A DNA stretch of 64,000 nucleotides, from the NCBI GenBank assembly GCA_022702545.1, contig JAHRBC010000003.1, forward strand, positions 3,844,001-3,908,000, written 5' to 3'. The translations under genes and the position numbers were made by a program. This stretch comes from Phycomyces nitens (Eukaryota; Mucoromycota; Mucoromycetes; Mucorales; Phycomycetaceae). Positions 33,579 through 46,167 of this stretch are shown here, piece by piece. Every line of letters starts with the position of its first letter. Position 1 is the first letter of the stretch. The notes under the pieces were generated by a model. It was given only the letters and a program-made list of their open reading frames with translations, made no database searches and had not been told where the DNA came from.

Positions 33579-34810
33579 TACAGATCCTGGTCAAGAGTGG
33601 AGTAGTCTTATGGTCTGGAATAATAGGGCCATTGTATATATCCTAATATTTTCTTAAAACATATTTGCCATTGAACATATTTAGAAGTCTTGTATAAATA
33701 TTTAGAGCTATTTATAAATACCACTGAATGGCAAGGTAACTAGTTTCTAAAGCGCCATTTCATCCTAATACTATGGATAGGATAATATTTGCTTATTTAA
33801 TTTTGTTGTAGATAACAAGTGTAATTCATTTGCTATCGTATACATCTATTTATTATTTGGGATAATAAGAAGCAATCTAGAAAATATATGAATAGTACAA
33901 ATGTTGTAAAGAAGTTTATGAAAAAAAAGAGCATTAGATAATATTCGTTTATTCTTTTGAAACCAGATATTTAGTACCAAATACTATGGTCAATTCATTT
34001 ATAGATGTTGAGAGTAAAGATGCGCATGGATTCCATGGTCAGAGTATTAGAATTGGCCCCAAAAGCTTTATGATATTTGCATTTCTCTCCTCAATTGGTT
34101 TCATTCTAGGCGTGTTTACAAAAATGATTTTCTTGCCTCACATTTTTTTATAAATAAAATAAGTACACTCTTTACGATTCACGACAAAAGTAACATTGTA
34201 AATTAGATAGCAAGATAATAAACAATTCAAAGAGTAAATAAAAACTATAAAAAAACAGGATGGCTATACAGCATTACAGAATAAAAAACAAAACAAAAAC
34301 AAAAAAACTGCTGAAAATTTATGGCCACTATTAAAGCATTGAGCGATTCGAGAAATTTCAAGAGGTGTAAATGGAAAGGATGTCTTTACATTGATCTTAC
34401 TTTTAATGTATACAAGAAATCTATCTAGGAATATATAATTACAACGTATGTTTTTTGTAAACTATATAATAAAACCAAGACATTTATTTGATATGGTATA
34501 GGTTCCCTTTTTACTTATCCACTATTTGGTCAGATATTCTCTCAACTGATTTATTATTGTAGGTTGAATCAATCTTAACAAACATCATCACCCAAGCTAT
34601 TTCGGCTGTTATTCATTGTACTCAAGTTAGGTCGTTTTTTATGACCAGTTAAGAACATCTTAAGTTTGTCTTTATATATTTTTGACATTGGAGTTTTATA
34701 TGGTTTATCACTATCCTCTTGGATTTATAGCTAATAAGCTCATTATATTGGATATCATAAGATGCCTGGGATTAGTCTCGGAAGATGCTGAGATATTGGT
34801 TTGAATCTAC
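32365..34810. other. Gene-poor A+T-rich region
   Basis: The first 2.4 kb of a 4.3-kb gap after NBR1. It contains an AT dinucleotide run (about 33548-33574), several poly-A/T tracts and short non-conserved open frames, none with coding character or splice structure I can defend. No gene is called. Confidence 0.5.
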
Positions 34811-34854
34811 ACTGTCATGTAGAAAGACAAGACAGCACCTCCAATTCAAATGCT

Positions 34855-35330
34855 TTTCCATACTGACACGTAGGGTACTTGAGTGAGTATAGGTAACTGG
34901 TTACGAGGCTACTGTGAGGAAGGACGCTCGAGTTATCTAGTGTTTATGGCCGGGTTACTAGCTAGCAATGGTTATTATTCCAATTGGAGGCGTGGTAACG
35001 AGGGACAATAAACTACTGTTAAGAGGATGCGTTCTCGAGACAATAGAGCTGCACTCAGTAAGGGTTGGGATGCGTCAAATAATATTTATGACTAGGCGTA
35101 TGGGGATGAGAATCAGTTGTCAAAATATAGAAAATAGGAAAAGTGTTTTTAACGAGGTAAAAGAGTTGTCTTTATTATTCTTCACCAAACTTCCTCTGTT
35201 ATGGCCTCCTCTGCCTTCGCACCTATTCATCTACTTCTCCTTCTTTGTACTCCGCCCTACTTCGCCTGGCCTTCTGCTTCAAGGTGGCGGCCACCAACCA
35301 TCACGCCCACCGTATCAATACCATAACTAA
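34855..35330. mobile_element. Possible solo-LTR-like or element-derived island
   Basis: This stretch is visibly less A+T-rich than its surroundings. It starts near TGACACGTAGGGTACTTGAG and ends near CATCACGCCCACCGTATCAA. It contains no sustained gene-like frame. Composition, a TG start and isolation in a gene desert are the only hints that it derives from an LTR or another inserted element. Termini and target duplication were not established. Confidence 0.22.
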
Positions 35331-36690
35331 TTTTCCGTATCCTTGGATTTTTGGTCTGAAGCAGTCTAAAAAGCACTTTTTGTCAGGATTTATTTCCAAC
35401 TTCTGTTTGTATATTGCGGTGAGGGTCTTATATCTCCCTATCCAAGACTTTTTATTTTATAGACTAAGCTTTGTAATTCTTTTTTTTTACTCTACTGTGC
35501 AGTGTTTCTTTATCAACATTAAAATATCTGTGGATTTTAGCAAATGATAATTCAATCATACACAACAATGATAATCTCTTTTCCAGTCGCCGAGTGGTTA
35601 GTGTAATTATAGCTATACCTCTCTTTTATTGTTTTATTTTAAAGGAGACATGTTTAAGCAGTTTAAGAGAAAAATACAAGTGCATCAGCAATTATTGGAG
35701 AGAATCAGCAAGCTTAATAAATATATAATCACCCTATATATATATATATATATGTTTCTAGACATGCTCTATTGAACAAAAGTAGGCAAAATACAATAGT
35801 TAGACTAGAGAAGTTATTTCCTTGATTTGACAAATATTGAGATGATTTATTACTACAACAAGGAGTCTCCAAGTTCTTAATTAAATTACACAAGTTTTAT
35901 TTGTAGTCAAGACACTAGAGCTAAATGCCACATAATTCACAAACTTTCTTTTACTACAATATCATATTTTGAGCTTTTTTGAAATGGAATAGTCTTGTTA
36001 AGTTGGGCTTTCATATATTGCAGTGGATATTACAGTTGATTCTGCTTGTCCAGATTACCCTTTTTCTCAGCTAATTATTAAAGCAGACTTTCAAGTGACT
36101 GTCAAGATATTTGTGTGTTCCAAATGTTCCTTTCCAAATAACGCACGGACCATTTCGGCGTAACAAAATATAGCATAAAATCGCTCTTCTTGGATTATTT
36201 AATGCTACAGGAACACCAACAAGTCTAGTTTTCTCTACTTCTTTACCTCTCTACTTTCTCAACTACTACTTTTTATTTACAGTCAATTGAATACTCTAAC
36301 ACACCATTCATTTTGACATGGAGTTAATTACAGGCAATAGATCAATCCCATCACCTTGGTTTCCACAAATCATGATTTGGTTCCTACAAACCATTGTTAG
36401 AAGCAGTAGAATATAGAAATAAGCATGCTCTTTTTCAATTCATTCGTTTTGTAGTTAATCTAAGAATATTGATGATGCGATTGCAGAACAGTCATTGCTT
36501 ATAAAAAGAGGCGCCTTGACCGTCTTCTTTTTTTTCCTTGTTTCTCAAGTCGTTTATTCTAAAATATATCCCAAGTTTTATAATGCACTTTTGCTAGCCA
36601 AATGACTATACATAATACCTGCCCCGTTTTGTCTTATTATTTACATGAGAAATTTAGCCGCTTCTTCTCTGCTCTTTACTTTTAGCACGG
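35331..36690. other. A+T-rich region without recognisable genes
   Basis: An AT run near 35737-35752, poly-T tracts and short frames only. A small direct-repeat feel (TCTACTT/TCTACTTTC around 36235-36260) is low complexity. No gene is supported. Confidence 0.45.
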
Positions 36691-36699
36691 CCAGACCTT

Positions 36700-38382
36700 C
36701 TTGAAGACATCTCCCTGCACCCGGGATAGACGCTGCCACAGTCAACGATACGAGCTTTGATGATGAAGATCTGATCAAAGGTCACATTAAATACAGCAAC
36801 AAGACAACCCTTGACCATGTGGTAAACTGTGCGGATTCTTTGAAACCTGCTGGTTCGTCCTTGTATGCAGCTTTCATTGATGTATGGGACTCTTCTTCAT
36901 CCTTTGCCGCAGATTTTCGGGAATATATCCCACACCACTGCTACTCTTTTGTAAAAGATAATGTCATTTTCTTTATACTTCTCCCAACCGACGGTATGGC
37001 TGGTACTGATGGAAAAATATATGCTCATCTGGGCACCAACATGTCAAATGAGCTTACAGAGACCTGTAAGGATACTGAGTCGAGCATACCACTCAAATTC
37101 TTCCGGAATACCCGATCCTCAGAGGAACTCAGGAACCTGGGGCTCTATGCCAAGCTTTTCGATAAGATTGTGGACTAGGAGCTCAACTGCTTCCCAACAA
37201 AATCTCTTGGAAATTCGTTTCTGGACGTGGCTGAAGTACAGTTCAAGGCAGACGCACTTGCCAAAAAATGCTCGTCTGATGAGCACAGAATTTTCCTGAA
37301 TCCTGTGTGTCCTGAAAACCTGGATGGATTCCAACCGATGGACTAGTCGGTTGATGATCTCCAAGATTTCGAGCAAGGAGTGCCTTGCGGTTGCGAGATC
37401 GTTTCTGAGACTCTTTTTGAGCCGCTGGAGACTGATACTGGATATCAATGATGTCTTTGACGATGTCATTATAAGTTCAAATTAAGAGCTCACACCACAA
37501 AGATTTCTCCCACTTGGTGAGATTTTTGGAAATTATCTTTCCACATATTATTCAGGATCCATAGGAGTTTACAGTATTCCGATGGCCTCCAAAAACAACG
37601 ATGCGATGATGCCTGATGCCTCTTGTTGCGAAGATCTCGTGGTTCTCGCCCGCAAATAGGTGCCGACTGACAGCCTTTTTGGTCCATCCCAGCCAGTATG
37701 TATGGATTTTGAGACAAACAAAGGTCCCGCCCGTGTGCCGTAACAGGCTGCTAACTATGGTTCAAGTGTCAACAATTACGGGTCGATGTTGGCTGGATAA
37801 TTCTTGTCTCAGGAGCTGCCTTGCAATGAAGACAGCAATTCCGAGGTACTGGATCAGAAGCAGGGGCAACCTTGTATGCAAGGGCTAAATACAGGTGTCG
37901 GCAGGGGTGATGAGATTGAGGGACACCCCGTTGTGTCTACCGGACCACAGGGTCGCTTCAAGATCATTTCACCCGCCAGTCAAAAGGTCTTTGACAAAAC
38001 AAGATCTGCCACCGTAAGAATGTTGAGAAGAATTACTGGGCCCAATAACATGTTTGCAGAGGTGTTCAACCCTGTGGATCTTACCATTGAGAGAGATAAT
38101 ACTGCCAAAAATTGTACTTTTTCAAAGCCACCACCTGTTGTTGCAGCCAACCATAATAAGGGAAAGACTTCCAAGGCTCCCAAACCTGTTGCTGCATCCA
38201 GCAGCAAAATGGTAAAAGATGCTGATAAAAACCCCGAGACGACTGGTGTTAACAAGCCTTCGCGATCCAAGAGGAACGCTTCTCGCTTTGATTCCAAGTA
38301 CCCGGTTGCTGGATCTGCCGATAAGGGAAAGGAACTCGGCTCTAAGGAGAATCCTACGAGATCCCTAAAGTACCCCCTCTGA
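36700..38382 (+). pseudogene. Decayed mobile-element-like open reading frames
   Basis: Protein-like sequence runs on the plus strand with interrupting stops and frame changes. One block reads GIDAATVNDTSFDDEDLIKG and continues through DFREYIPHHCYSFVKDNVIF to a TAG near 37176, then resumes in the same frame (ELNCFPTKSLGNSFLDVAEV) past it. After more stops, 37831-38382 is open for about 185 codons (FKIISPASQKVFDKTRSATV, then a Lys/Ser/Ala-rich tail). Base composition is clearly less A+T-rich than the flanks. The layout resembles a retroelement ORF1/gag-like protein with a basic tail, but no catalytic motif is seen and the family is not recognised. Confidence 0.4.
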
Positions 38383-41010
38383 TCAAAAGATAATCAATGA
38401 TTTCTAAATAAAGATAGTTGGCTAGTGGCGTCTGGGCTCGCGTTTGCTATTGAGTCTAGATTGCAGTAAGGAATCTGCGAAACCGATCATTCTTAATTTT
38501 TGATATCTGGATAAAAGGCTTGTACAGTTCACCAAGTGGACACATCATCGGTCTGTTAGCTTTGGTTTTAGTCAGACACGGCATGTAGCAAAGGTAGATC
38601 CGGAAGCTTCTGAAGCTTCATGAAGATTCTCAAGTAACCGGACCTTTCATACTACTTTTATGTTGGTATTTGTGATCATTCACATCATCTTTTTCAGTTA
38701 AGCTATGGGGAAGCCTATTTACGTTTGGTTTCTACTGATACAGACTCAAGCCAAATGGTTTATTGCTCTCTTCAGAGGTTGATACCATGTTTCACCTCTC
38801 GGTTTGGTTCTAAGTTCTTGACTTGGCATAGAGAGTAGAGAGAAGGTAGATTGTAGAGGTCTATATTGGAGTCGCATCCGGTGGTGCAAGACTGGTTTCC
38901 GATCCTAGTTTCCTCTTGTACCTTCCGTTTGCCTACTTTTGAGGGTGGTGCTTTTACTACTGTAGAGTTGAGTCAACCTTTCTGTTCGTACTTTTCTTGT
39001 TGACTTCCCTCCGAGTCTAAGGTTGAGATTTGGAAGAGATGATTCTGGTACGCATTGGGCTGCCGAGGTATTTGTTTCTGGTTTTGGTTAGGACATTGTG
39101 GTTCTGTTGGCTAAGTCTCTAGAACGGTTTTACAAGTCATTTATGGCTGGGGATTTGTCTGGAAAATCTGGTTATCATGTCTTGGTTGCTTGGGTTTTGT
39201 ACTTGAGCCAGGGTAAATATATGCCGAGAGGGGAAAGTGGTTATTAAGCTGTTATATTTGGACCGAACGGGCTGGTCTCTATGATGGATTCTTTTAGAAT
39301 CTTTGGATGACCTTTTCCGGCTCTTACAAAATCTTGTAAGGTTGCGTCTAGGTTCTGATTAGTTCTTCCTGGACTATAATGAGTCTATTTTTTGGATTAT
39401 GGTAAATCCGCTGGTAGGGCCAATGCACTACTTGTCACTGAGAGAGAAAGAACAGAATATATAGAAAGTTGCAAGGAATACAAGAAAACTGTAGTCAGAG
39501 TCCATTCCAACCTCCTTGAGGTGAATGATGACTGGTTATTTCTGTTGCTGCCATCCTAGAGCATGATCAAGACCAGTATACCCAAGTATCTCTTTGCTAG
39601 GTCCTGAAACATTCAAGCCATAATCAATATACCGTATCCATTCTCAAGACATCATCCGTAACCAATTTTACTGGTACAAAAATTCCAAAGATATCACCGA
39701 AAACAAAGGAAACTTTCAACTCAAGAAAATTCAGCCCAGAACCTCACTATCTCGCTAGTCCTTAGTAAAGGAATACTTAGACCTCTACTACAATCAAGAC
39801 CATATACAAATCATCCGTCTCACCAAAAAATCAAGAGTAATACACTCCATACTGACACCACTAACACCGGAAGACTTATATAGGCTACCAACAATCTACA
39901 AGGACGCTCCCAACTGAACAGTGTGAACCTAAGCAGTGATACAGCACTAAATGGTATTGTCCTAAGATATATCTGATTGTGACAGTATCAAGGATAATCC
40001 TTAATATAAGTATTTGTGCCATTATACTGGATTCCATGCTACGTTAGATACTAACTATATCAGTCTATTTTAGTTCGTATATCCCGGCTTATATTCTACA
40101 AGAGGAAATCATTTGGAGAACACCCGTGATAGTGAGGAATGGCTCTAGCTAATTGAAGGCCATTAAGTACGCTAGTCGTACATATCTTACCCAAAGACTT
40201 ACAGTGCCTTTGCGCCTATATAGGGTCTTGGATCAACCAAGTCTGGTCATTTTTCTGCTGTTGATTGTCCAGCCCATTGTGATGTGCACATCGCTCGAGT
40301 GACACATGGCTTCAGTTGGTGGTTTCCTTTCACTTTGTTGGTAGCCTTGCTGGTCCTGCTGGTCCTGCTGGTGGCTGTGGTGGATTGTATTACCCTTTTT
40401 TCCAGTCTGTCCTGTTTACACCGTCTATACTAAAAATTAAGGTATCGTCTACAGTAATCTATAGCACCAATAAAGAAGAACATAATCTGCCCATACTTCA
40501 GCCAGTGTATGAACAGGAATCAACAATATATTCCTAAAACTCAAGTCCAGCTCAACCAAGGATACAGACCCACCGTCAACAAAAAGTTTAAATAAATGGG
40601 GAAGATTCAAAGCTAAAGACCTGCTGTCAAGAAGAGTCAAAAAGGTAAAGGCCCAGCCTTGGATAAAGGCTCACTGTTTTGAATATCCCGACAGTTTAAG
40701 GGTCAATCCTGGGTGAAGACATACCGTAAATAAGTGTTAAAGACGCTCTTCACAAATATGCTAAAAATGCACCCTCCATAGAAAACGTGCTCTCTAGAAA
40801 GATTTGCTCAGTAGAAAATGTTGTGATAACACCCTCAATACAATTTGAATGGTAAGTATCTACTTTTATGATGAATATTAAGAACATGGACTAATACATG
40901 TTTTTTTTTCTAGACGTCCAAATTACAAAATATTCAAGAAACTGAATGTAGAAAATATATTAAGATTTGACAATGAAGCTGAACAAAGTAAAAAAAAAAA
41001 AAAAGAGTTA
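38383..41010. mobile_element. Degenerate element-derived DNA downstream of the ORF relic
   Basis: Continues the raised-G+C composition to about 39430. Codon-like fragments include plus-strand 39032-39210 (GTHWAAEVFVSGFG, one stop, then DIVVLLAKSLERFYKSF) and minus-strand 39610-39430 (EILGYTGLDHALGWQQQ). Neither extends to an intact gene. A splice-like site (GAATG/GTAAGT at 40852) and a poly-A tract near 40989-41003 occur toward the end. Read together with 36.7-38.4 kb, this looks like one or more old insertions, possibly nested and in both orientations. The boundaries are approximate. Confidence 0.33.
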
Positions 41011-42583
41011 TACCGAGCAAAGAAAGAAAGTTGGTGTTGAGAAAGGAAAAGGAAAAGGAATACACACTTACCATTTTGTACGATTATTGAATTGATTTGA
41101 CTTTATATACGCTACAAAATAAACTCTCTTGAAACATCTAATCTATCTTACATTAAACATTATCTAGTCATTGCCACTTGTCCCACAAACTTGAAGATCA
41201 TTAGTTTGAAAATACACGGTTAGTTTTCATGAATGGCATACTAGGGGTAGCCAGGTAAAAAATATTTTGTTTATTCTGTAGGTGTTTAGTGGCGCACTAA
41301 AGGCATATCCCTCTATAAACTGGAGAATAATTGAAACTATAAAGAATAAGTAAATAAATGAATGTATAAAAAGTAAAGAAAGTAGTAGTTTTGACGCATC
41401 ATGACAAATAATAATCAGCAACAAGGAAAAAAAGAGAGCACGGAAAAACCGGTTGTAGGGGAACTGTCAAAGTCAGAGTAAGAAAGTCGGGATCTTGTAT
41501 GTTTTGTACGGCCAATAATCAGTTGCTTACATACTCAACTATTTTTTATCAATTATATTGTTTGGATTTGGAATTAGTTCCGAGGAATATCCCAAATATA
41601 TGCTGGAAACACCAACAACATCAGCAGAGCAACATAGATTATAGAATATACCGTGCCTGGGTTTGGTTTTCTAGTTTAACCAGTGTAGTTGAGATTAGGC
41701 CTGTCACTACAGAAAAAGAAAAAGACGTGTAAAGAGTATTTAAATGGTCCAAGGAGATCTCTAAAGGCAGTTTGGTGGAATTGTTTGCAAGTGTTGTTTT
41801 CTTGTGAAAGAATGCCTAGATTCAAACAAATCAATGTCGTTTAGGGTAAGGGTACAACCGGATCTCATTGAGAAATCTCAGTTCAAATCATATATATACA
41901 AACGGGTATTTATAGAATCTAGATATTCGTTTTGGTACTTTTTTTTGTGGGCTACTGATAATATACAGCTTGAAATACCAATGGTTGCAATAGAAATAAC
42001 CAAAAATATTACTACACTGCTTGGAGGTCTGTACTCAGACCAAGCCATTTAGGCCCGATTGCACCTGTTTTTATTTTATTGGCCAGGATATAAAATAATA
42101 ATAATAATAATAAAAATAATACAGGCCAGCCTAGCTTTCCCCCCCAGCCCGTATTTTGATGTTGCAAAACAGTACGGGGTACTCTACCCATAAAATGCCC
42201 ACTGTGGACCAAAGCGCAGCTTTTGAAAATAAAAATAATGGGATTTATAGTCTCAGATTAACAATCTTATCATTTGTGAACCTTGTTTGTATTCAGGGTT
42301 CTTCATGTGGGAAAACAAATGGTTTTTACCTGGATAATCACACATCAAATGGTGCAATGTTTAAAGTGGTTTGTTTTGGACTGCTTATGTCCCACCCTCA
42401 AGACATCCCAGATGAAGCCCTTGGGTTGGCTTGGATACCTCTTGTTGTTCTGGCGGCAGATAAAAGACGATAAGACTTAAAGGACATTGCCTTATCTGAG
42501 TATATAAGGTCTCCTGTCCCTTGATTAGCTAACAAGGGTCGCGTGAGAAAGAAGGAGCGGAGAAGGGAAGGAACCCTGGGGTT
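41011..42583. other. Intergenic region upstream of the PhyH-family gene
   Basis: No gene is supported. It contains an AAT run (about 42095-42120) and short frames with no conserved look. The last 150 bp is purine-rich (GAGAAAGAAGGAGCGGAGAAG) just before the TATA-like box. Confidence 0.45.
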
Positions 42584-42591
42584 TATAAAAG
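42584..42591 (+). promoter_or_regulatory. TATA-like box upstream of the PhyH-family gene
   Basis: TATAAAAG, 55 bp before the ATG at 42646, at nearly the same spacing as the box before the NBR1 gene. The call is by sequence match and position only. Confidence 0.5.
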
Positions 42592-42645
42592 GAGGGTATC
42601 TTAAAAAAACAATTTTATTGATCATCTTACTACCCAATAATTCTA

Positions 42646-43684
42646 ATGCTTACTGACATCAACAACGTTCCTATCCAAGAGGCCCTCAAGCGTGATGGCT
42701 ATGTCATTGTCGATGGTCTTATTGACCCTGAGATGATGGTAAGACTCAAAGAGGCCTGTGATCGTGTAGTCGCCAGAGCCCGTGCAGGAGACTGGAAATA
42801 CAGGTAGAGTAATAATGGCCATTGGTTATCCTTGTAGACCCTAAGTGTGTTTGTCTTTGTTATTTTGAAGACGTCTTGTCGGCACACAGTTCCCTCCCTG
42901 GACAGAGGGTACTGACGTCTGGGGTGTTCAGCACTTGATCCACCCCGAGCTTAATGAGCCCGTCTTCCTCGAATGGTACGGGTCCACCAAATTGCTCCAG
43001 TCTGTATGCGAATTACTGGGTGCCAACAAGGAAGATCTCCAGCTAGGTAAATAGAGACTATAGATCAAGAGCCCAACTAACATCAAACAGAGCTGTTCAA
43101 TCTCCTCATCAACCCCCAGGATTCTGACTTTGATCTGACCTGGCATCGGGATGCTGTTCCTGCCGAGACATCGGCTGAGGAAGAAGTCGAGAAGCTCAAA
43201 GTACCCCACTATGGCACCCAATGGAACACGTATGTTTTAATATTGATAAATATTGTACTAAATATTTGTAATTTATAGAGCACTCTACGAAGATTCCTGT
43301 CTTTACGTCGTGCCCAATTCCCATCGTCGTGTCCGAACACCAGAAGAGCGCGATATTACAATCAATGACCCCAAGAGCCACAAGATGCCTGGTCAGTTGC
43401 AGGTCCGTCTGATGCCAGGACAGACTGTGTTTTATGACAACAACATCCTTCACCGTGCTGCCTATATTGCTTCCAACAAGCGTGCCACCCTCCATGCCTC
43501 TATGGGTACTATTGAAGGTGGCCATCACCGTGCAAGCACTATTTTCCAGCATGGTCTTGACTGGATGAACCAGCCTAGCTTCCAAAAGTCTCTTCCTGCC
43601 TCTCTCGAGAAGCCCTATGCCAATGTAAAGGCAATGGCCTCCAAGACTGGACTGGATAAGATGGAGACCAAGCCAATTCATTGA
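42646..43684 (+). CDS. Phytanoyl-CoA dioxygenase (PhyH) family 2-oxoglutarate/Fe(II) oxygenase
   Basis: Four exons (42646-42803, 42871-43046, 43091-43229, 43279-43684) give 292 residues. The start MLTDINNVPIQEALKRDGYV is the usual PhyH N-terminus (a D/RDGYVVV-type strand). Iron ligands are seen as H-x-D in LTWHRDAVP and a distal His in NNILHRAAY; VPNSHRRVRTPEER and the later KRATLHASMG fit the jelly-roll and the 2-oxoglutarate-binding region. There is no obvious peroxisomal signal; the C-terminus is KPIH. Related fungal enzymes hydroxylate diverse small molecules, so substrate and pathway are unknown. The gene stands alone between an element-rich region and a bHLH gene. Confidence 0.9.
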
Positions 43685-43972
43685 TTGAATACTTTTGTAA
43701 TAAATAAATAAAAAAAGTTGTACATTATTATTGTTATTATTAGTGATGGTATTAGTAATTGTAGTATCTATATAATACTTGTTGTAGTAGAAAATTAAGC
43801 AGATGATAAACAGGAAAAGAAAGAGTTATATGATACAGAAAGAAAGAATAAAAAGAGGTTGTCAAGGAATTTGGTTTGGCAAGAAAAAACAAGCTTAGAA
43901 TGCATAGTCCACTTCGCCTTCAGAGCTCTACAGACATTATTATGTTTTTTGTTTAAAAAAAAAGTCACAAGA

Positions 43973-44016
43973 TTATATATACATATATACATATATACAT
44001 ATATACATATATACAT
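43973..44016. repeat. ATATATAC octamer microsatellite
   Basis: About five copies of an 8-bp unit (ATATATAC) in the 450-bp gap between the convergent ends of the PhyH-family gene and the bHLH gene. The rest of that gap is A+T-rich and featureless. Confidence 0.85.
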
Positions 44017-44133
44017 GTATAATTATAAAGAGCTTACATCTTCGTCCGGCCTATATATATAAATAAATATATATATATAAAATAAATAAAAAATTGGCTG
44101 AATAAGTACAGATTACACCAAATCATAATTCAC

Positions 44134-44975
44134 TTACACTTCACCCAATGCAGTTTGGAGCTCTCTTGCACGATCTCTTAGTCCATTTTTTACTTCTATG
44201 AGCTGCCGAATGTAATCCGCAGCTATATTTATATCAAAACAACTCCATCAGTGCCAGTCCAATAGCAATCATCAAACATACATTTCTGCAGAATCAAAGA
44301 CTCGCTACGATGACAATGGCTAAGTGTTGGTACAATGTCTACCAATTGATCAAACCCAACCCGGATGTTGGCCCTTCTTTTCTGTTCAGAAGCAATGTGA
44401 TTTGCCTTTTTCTGATCTTCCGTCAACAGTTCGTGGGGTGGTTTTCGTCCTCGTCCTCCTCCTCGAGAACGAGATGCCGGAGACCCATTTTCATCTGGGC
44501 GAGTGTCTGTTGATCGAGAATGGGAGCCTCCGTCACTGCCAGAAAGAGAAGGCGACTGGGAGGACTCGGCAGGAGAAGGTCGATCTAGAGCGCGAATCTT
44601 TCGTTTCTCAGCTTTAGGCTTCTCACCATTGATTCGTTTGCGTGAGTTTGAAGGCTCGAGAGGAGGGGTCTGGATCTGTTGGCCATAGCTTGGGTTTCTG
44701 GCATAAGGGGAAGAGAGAATAACGTGGGTTGGTGCTATATCATACATAATAAAAAAATTAAGAAGCAGGCTCCCTTTTCCAGCAATGAGCTTACATGGCT
44801 TCAAGTCCTTAGGAATCCCATCCGCATTTAAATCGTCCCTCTCATCGAGCCCATCCAGGAACAACTGGAGCTGTTTCTGCTCTGCTTCCGTAAATAGACT
44901 ATGTTGGCGGCCCACATTGGAATGAGTGTGAGATGGTGCAGAGGCCTGGGAGTATGGTGGGAGATCTGTTGGCAT
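44134..44975 (-). CDS. Basic helix-loop-helix transcription factor
   Basis: Three minus-strand exons, from ATG 44975 to TAA 44134. The N-terminal part is Gln/His/Ser-rich; a basic Lys/Arg-rich middle precedes the bHLH. The basic region is HIASEQKRRANIRVGFDQLV: His, Glu and Arg fall at the positions (H5-E9-R13) typical of E-box CACGTG binders. Helix 2 crosses an intron (SESLILQK then SADYIRQLIEVKNGLRDRAR) and ends with a short leucine-rich extension. Known role of the class: dimeric DNA binding; targets here are unknown. Possible relatives are fungal Max/Mlx- or Ino4-like factors; I cannot choose between them. It is tandem with the MOB4 gene 213 bp upstream. Confidence 0.85.
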
Positions 44976-45188
44976 GATATATTTATTGTTGTATCTATTT
45001 GTATTTATGAGAGTGCTTTTCTTCTTGGGATTTACATGTATAACGTATACATGTATTATTGAATATATGGGTGAGAAAGAAAAGAGTAAAGTCCATGTTA
45101 TTTTTTGCGGGGAGAGAACATGTGAAAAAGGACATTGCGGTTACACACAGGCTTATGTGACACTATTATTCATGGTTTTATTTGGTGG

Positions 45189-46167
45189 CTATTCCGTGTC
45201 TGTAAGAGCAGTATGTGCTCCCCTTGGACTACGAGAATACTCTTCTTCTTCTTCCTCCTCAACATCAGGAATTGTTATGAGATTAAGGGGCACAAGCTCA
45301 TACTTGCGAGACAAGAGTCTAAACCGTGCATAGAGTGACGTGTCATTCTATAAAAGCCAATTTTATATACCAATTATCAATTAGACTTAATATGTCTTTA
45401 ACTTGCCTCAAAGAATTCATAGATTTCTCTATGATGGCAATAGGCATGGGCAAATATACGGTACAGACGTCTTGCAATAGACTGAAAGTGCTTCAATGAC
45501 GGCTCAGGAACAGATATACTAAGCATCTTTAGAACCATCGCCTTTTCTCAATACGGATCCTTACCGGCTAGGGAAGTATTTGGCATTATTTAATAGAGTC
45601 GTGGCTCCATCAAGGGTATGGATGATATAGTCAATAGCAGGGCACTGTAATCAAGATATTAGCCACCAATAGTGTCAGAAAGTAGATAGTTACTGATTGT
45701 GTAGCAGGGTGAGCTGCACAGAGATACAGCCAGCCCTCTGCCTTCATTTCTGGGCAGTTTTCTGCTGTACATTCAGGTCCCAGTGCGACCACTAAAAGAC
45801 CTAATTCTAAACACACTTGTCTACAATTGTGAGCAGGAGTCCAAGACACATTAGATTTACCTAAGGTGCTCATATTGCCACACTTCATCATCAACACCCT
45901 TGGGTAGTTCTACAAGTCTGTCCACCTGGCTTCGATCGGCACGGATGGATTGTTGAAGGTATTCCTGGACATTAAAAGATGACTCGAGAGCATCCAATGA
46001 CTCCATTGGCCATTGAAATGCATCCTATTTGTATCAATCAGCATTCGTACAACGATATAAATGTATATATTATGCCCTTTTTTTTTAAAAAAAAATAATA
46101 CCTCTAGTCTAGTGCCTGGAAAGAGTCTTCGGAGAGTGCGTTGGGGTGGTGGCTCAAGGTCAGTCAT
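45189..46167 (-). CDS. MOB4: MOB4/phocein family protein
   Basis: A multi-exon minus-strand gene from ATG 46167 to TAG 45189. It matches phocein along its length: LRRLFPGTRLE, FQWPMESLDALESSFNVQEY, SIRADRSQVDRLVELPKGVD, EVWQYEHLR, then WLYLCAAHPATQSCPAIDYI and TLDGATTLLNNAKYFPSRVS, RIFAHAYCHHREIYEFFEND. The zinc-binding Cys/His residues of the MOB fold are visible (C in ECTAENCPEM and LCAAH; H in HAYCHH). The tail carries seven Glu residues and ends SPRGAHTALTDTE. Known role: MOB4 is a subunit of the STRIPAK phosphatase-kinase complex (Mob3 in filamentous fungi), which regulates hyphal fusion, septation and development. Confidence 0.93.

Noticed and set aside
35245..35547. Plus-strand 100-codon hydrophobic frame
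   Set aside because: Lies at the edge of the LTR-like island and runs into A+T-rich sequence; no homology seen.
40316..40537. Short frame with Gly-Pro-Ala repeats resembling collagen
   Set aside because: Only three repeat units from a GGTCCTGCT duplication inside decayed element DNA; no continuation.
41804..42480. Several overlapping short frames upstream of the PhyH gene
   Set aside because: Mutually overlapping, no splice structure, no conserved motif; treated as intergenic.
43973..44016. Regularly spaced octamers considered as a CRISPR-like or protein-binding array
   Set aside because: No spacers of unique sequence; it is a simple ATATATAC microsatellite in a eukaryotic genome.
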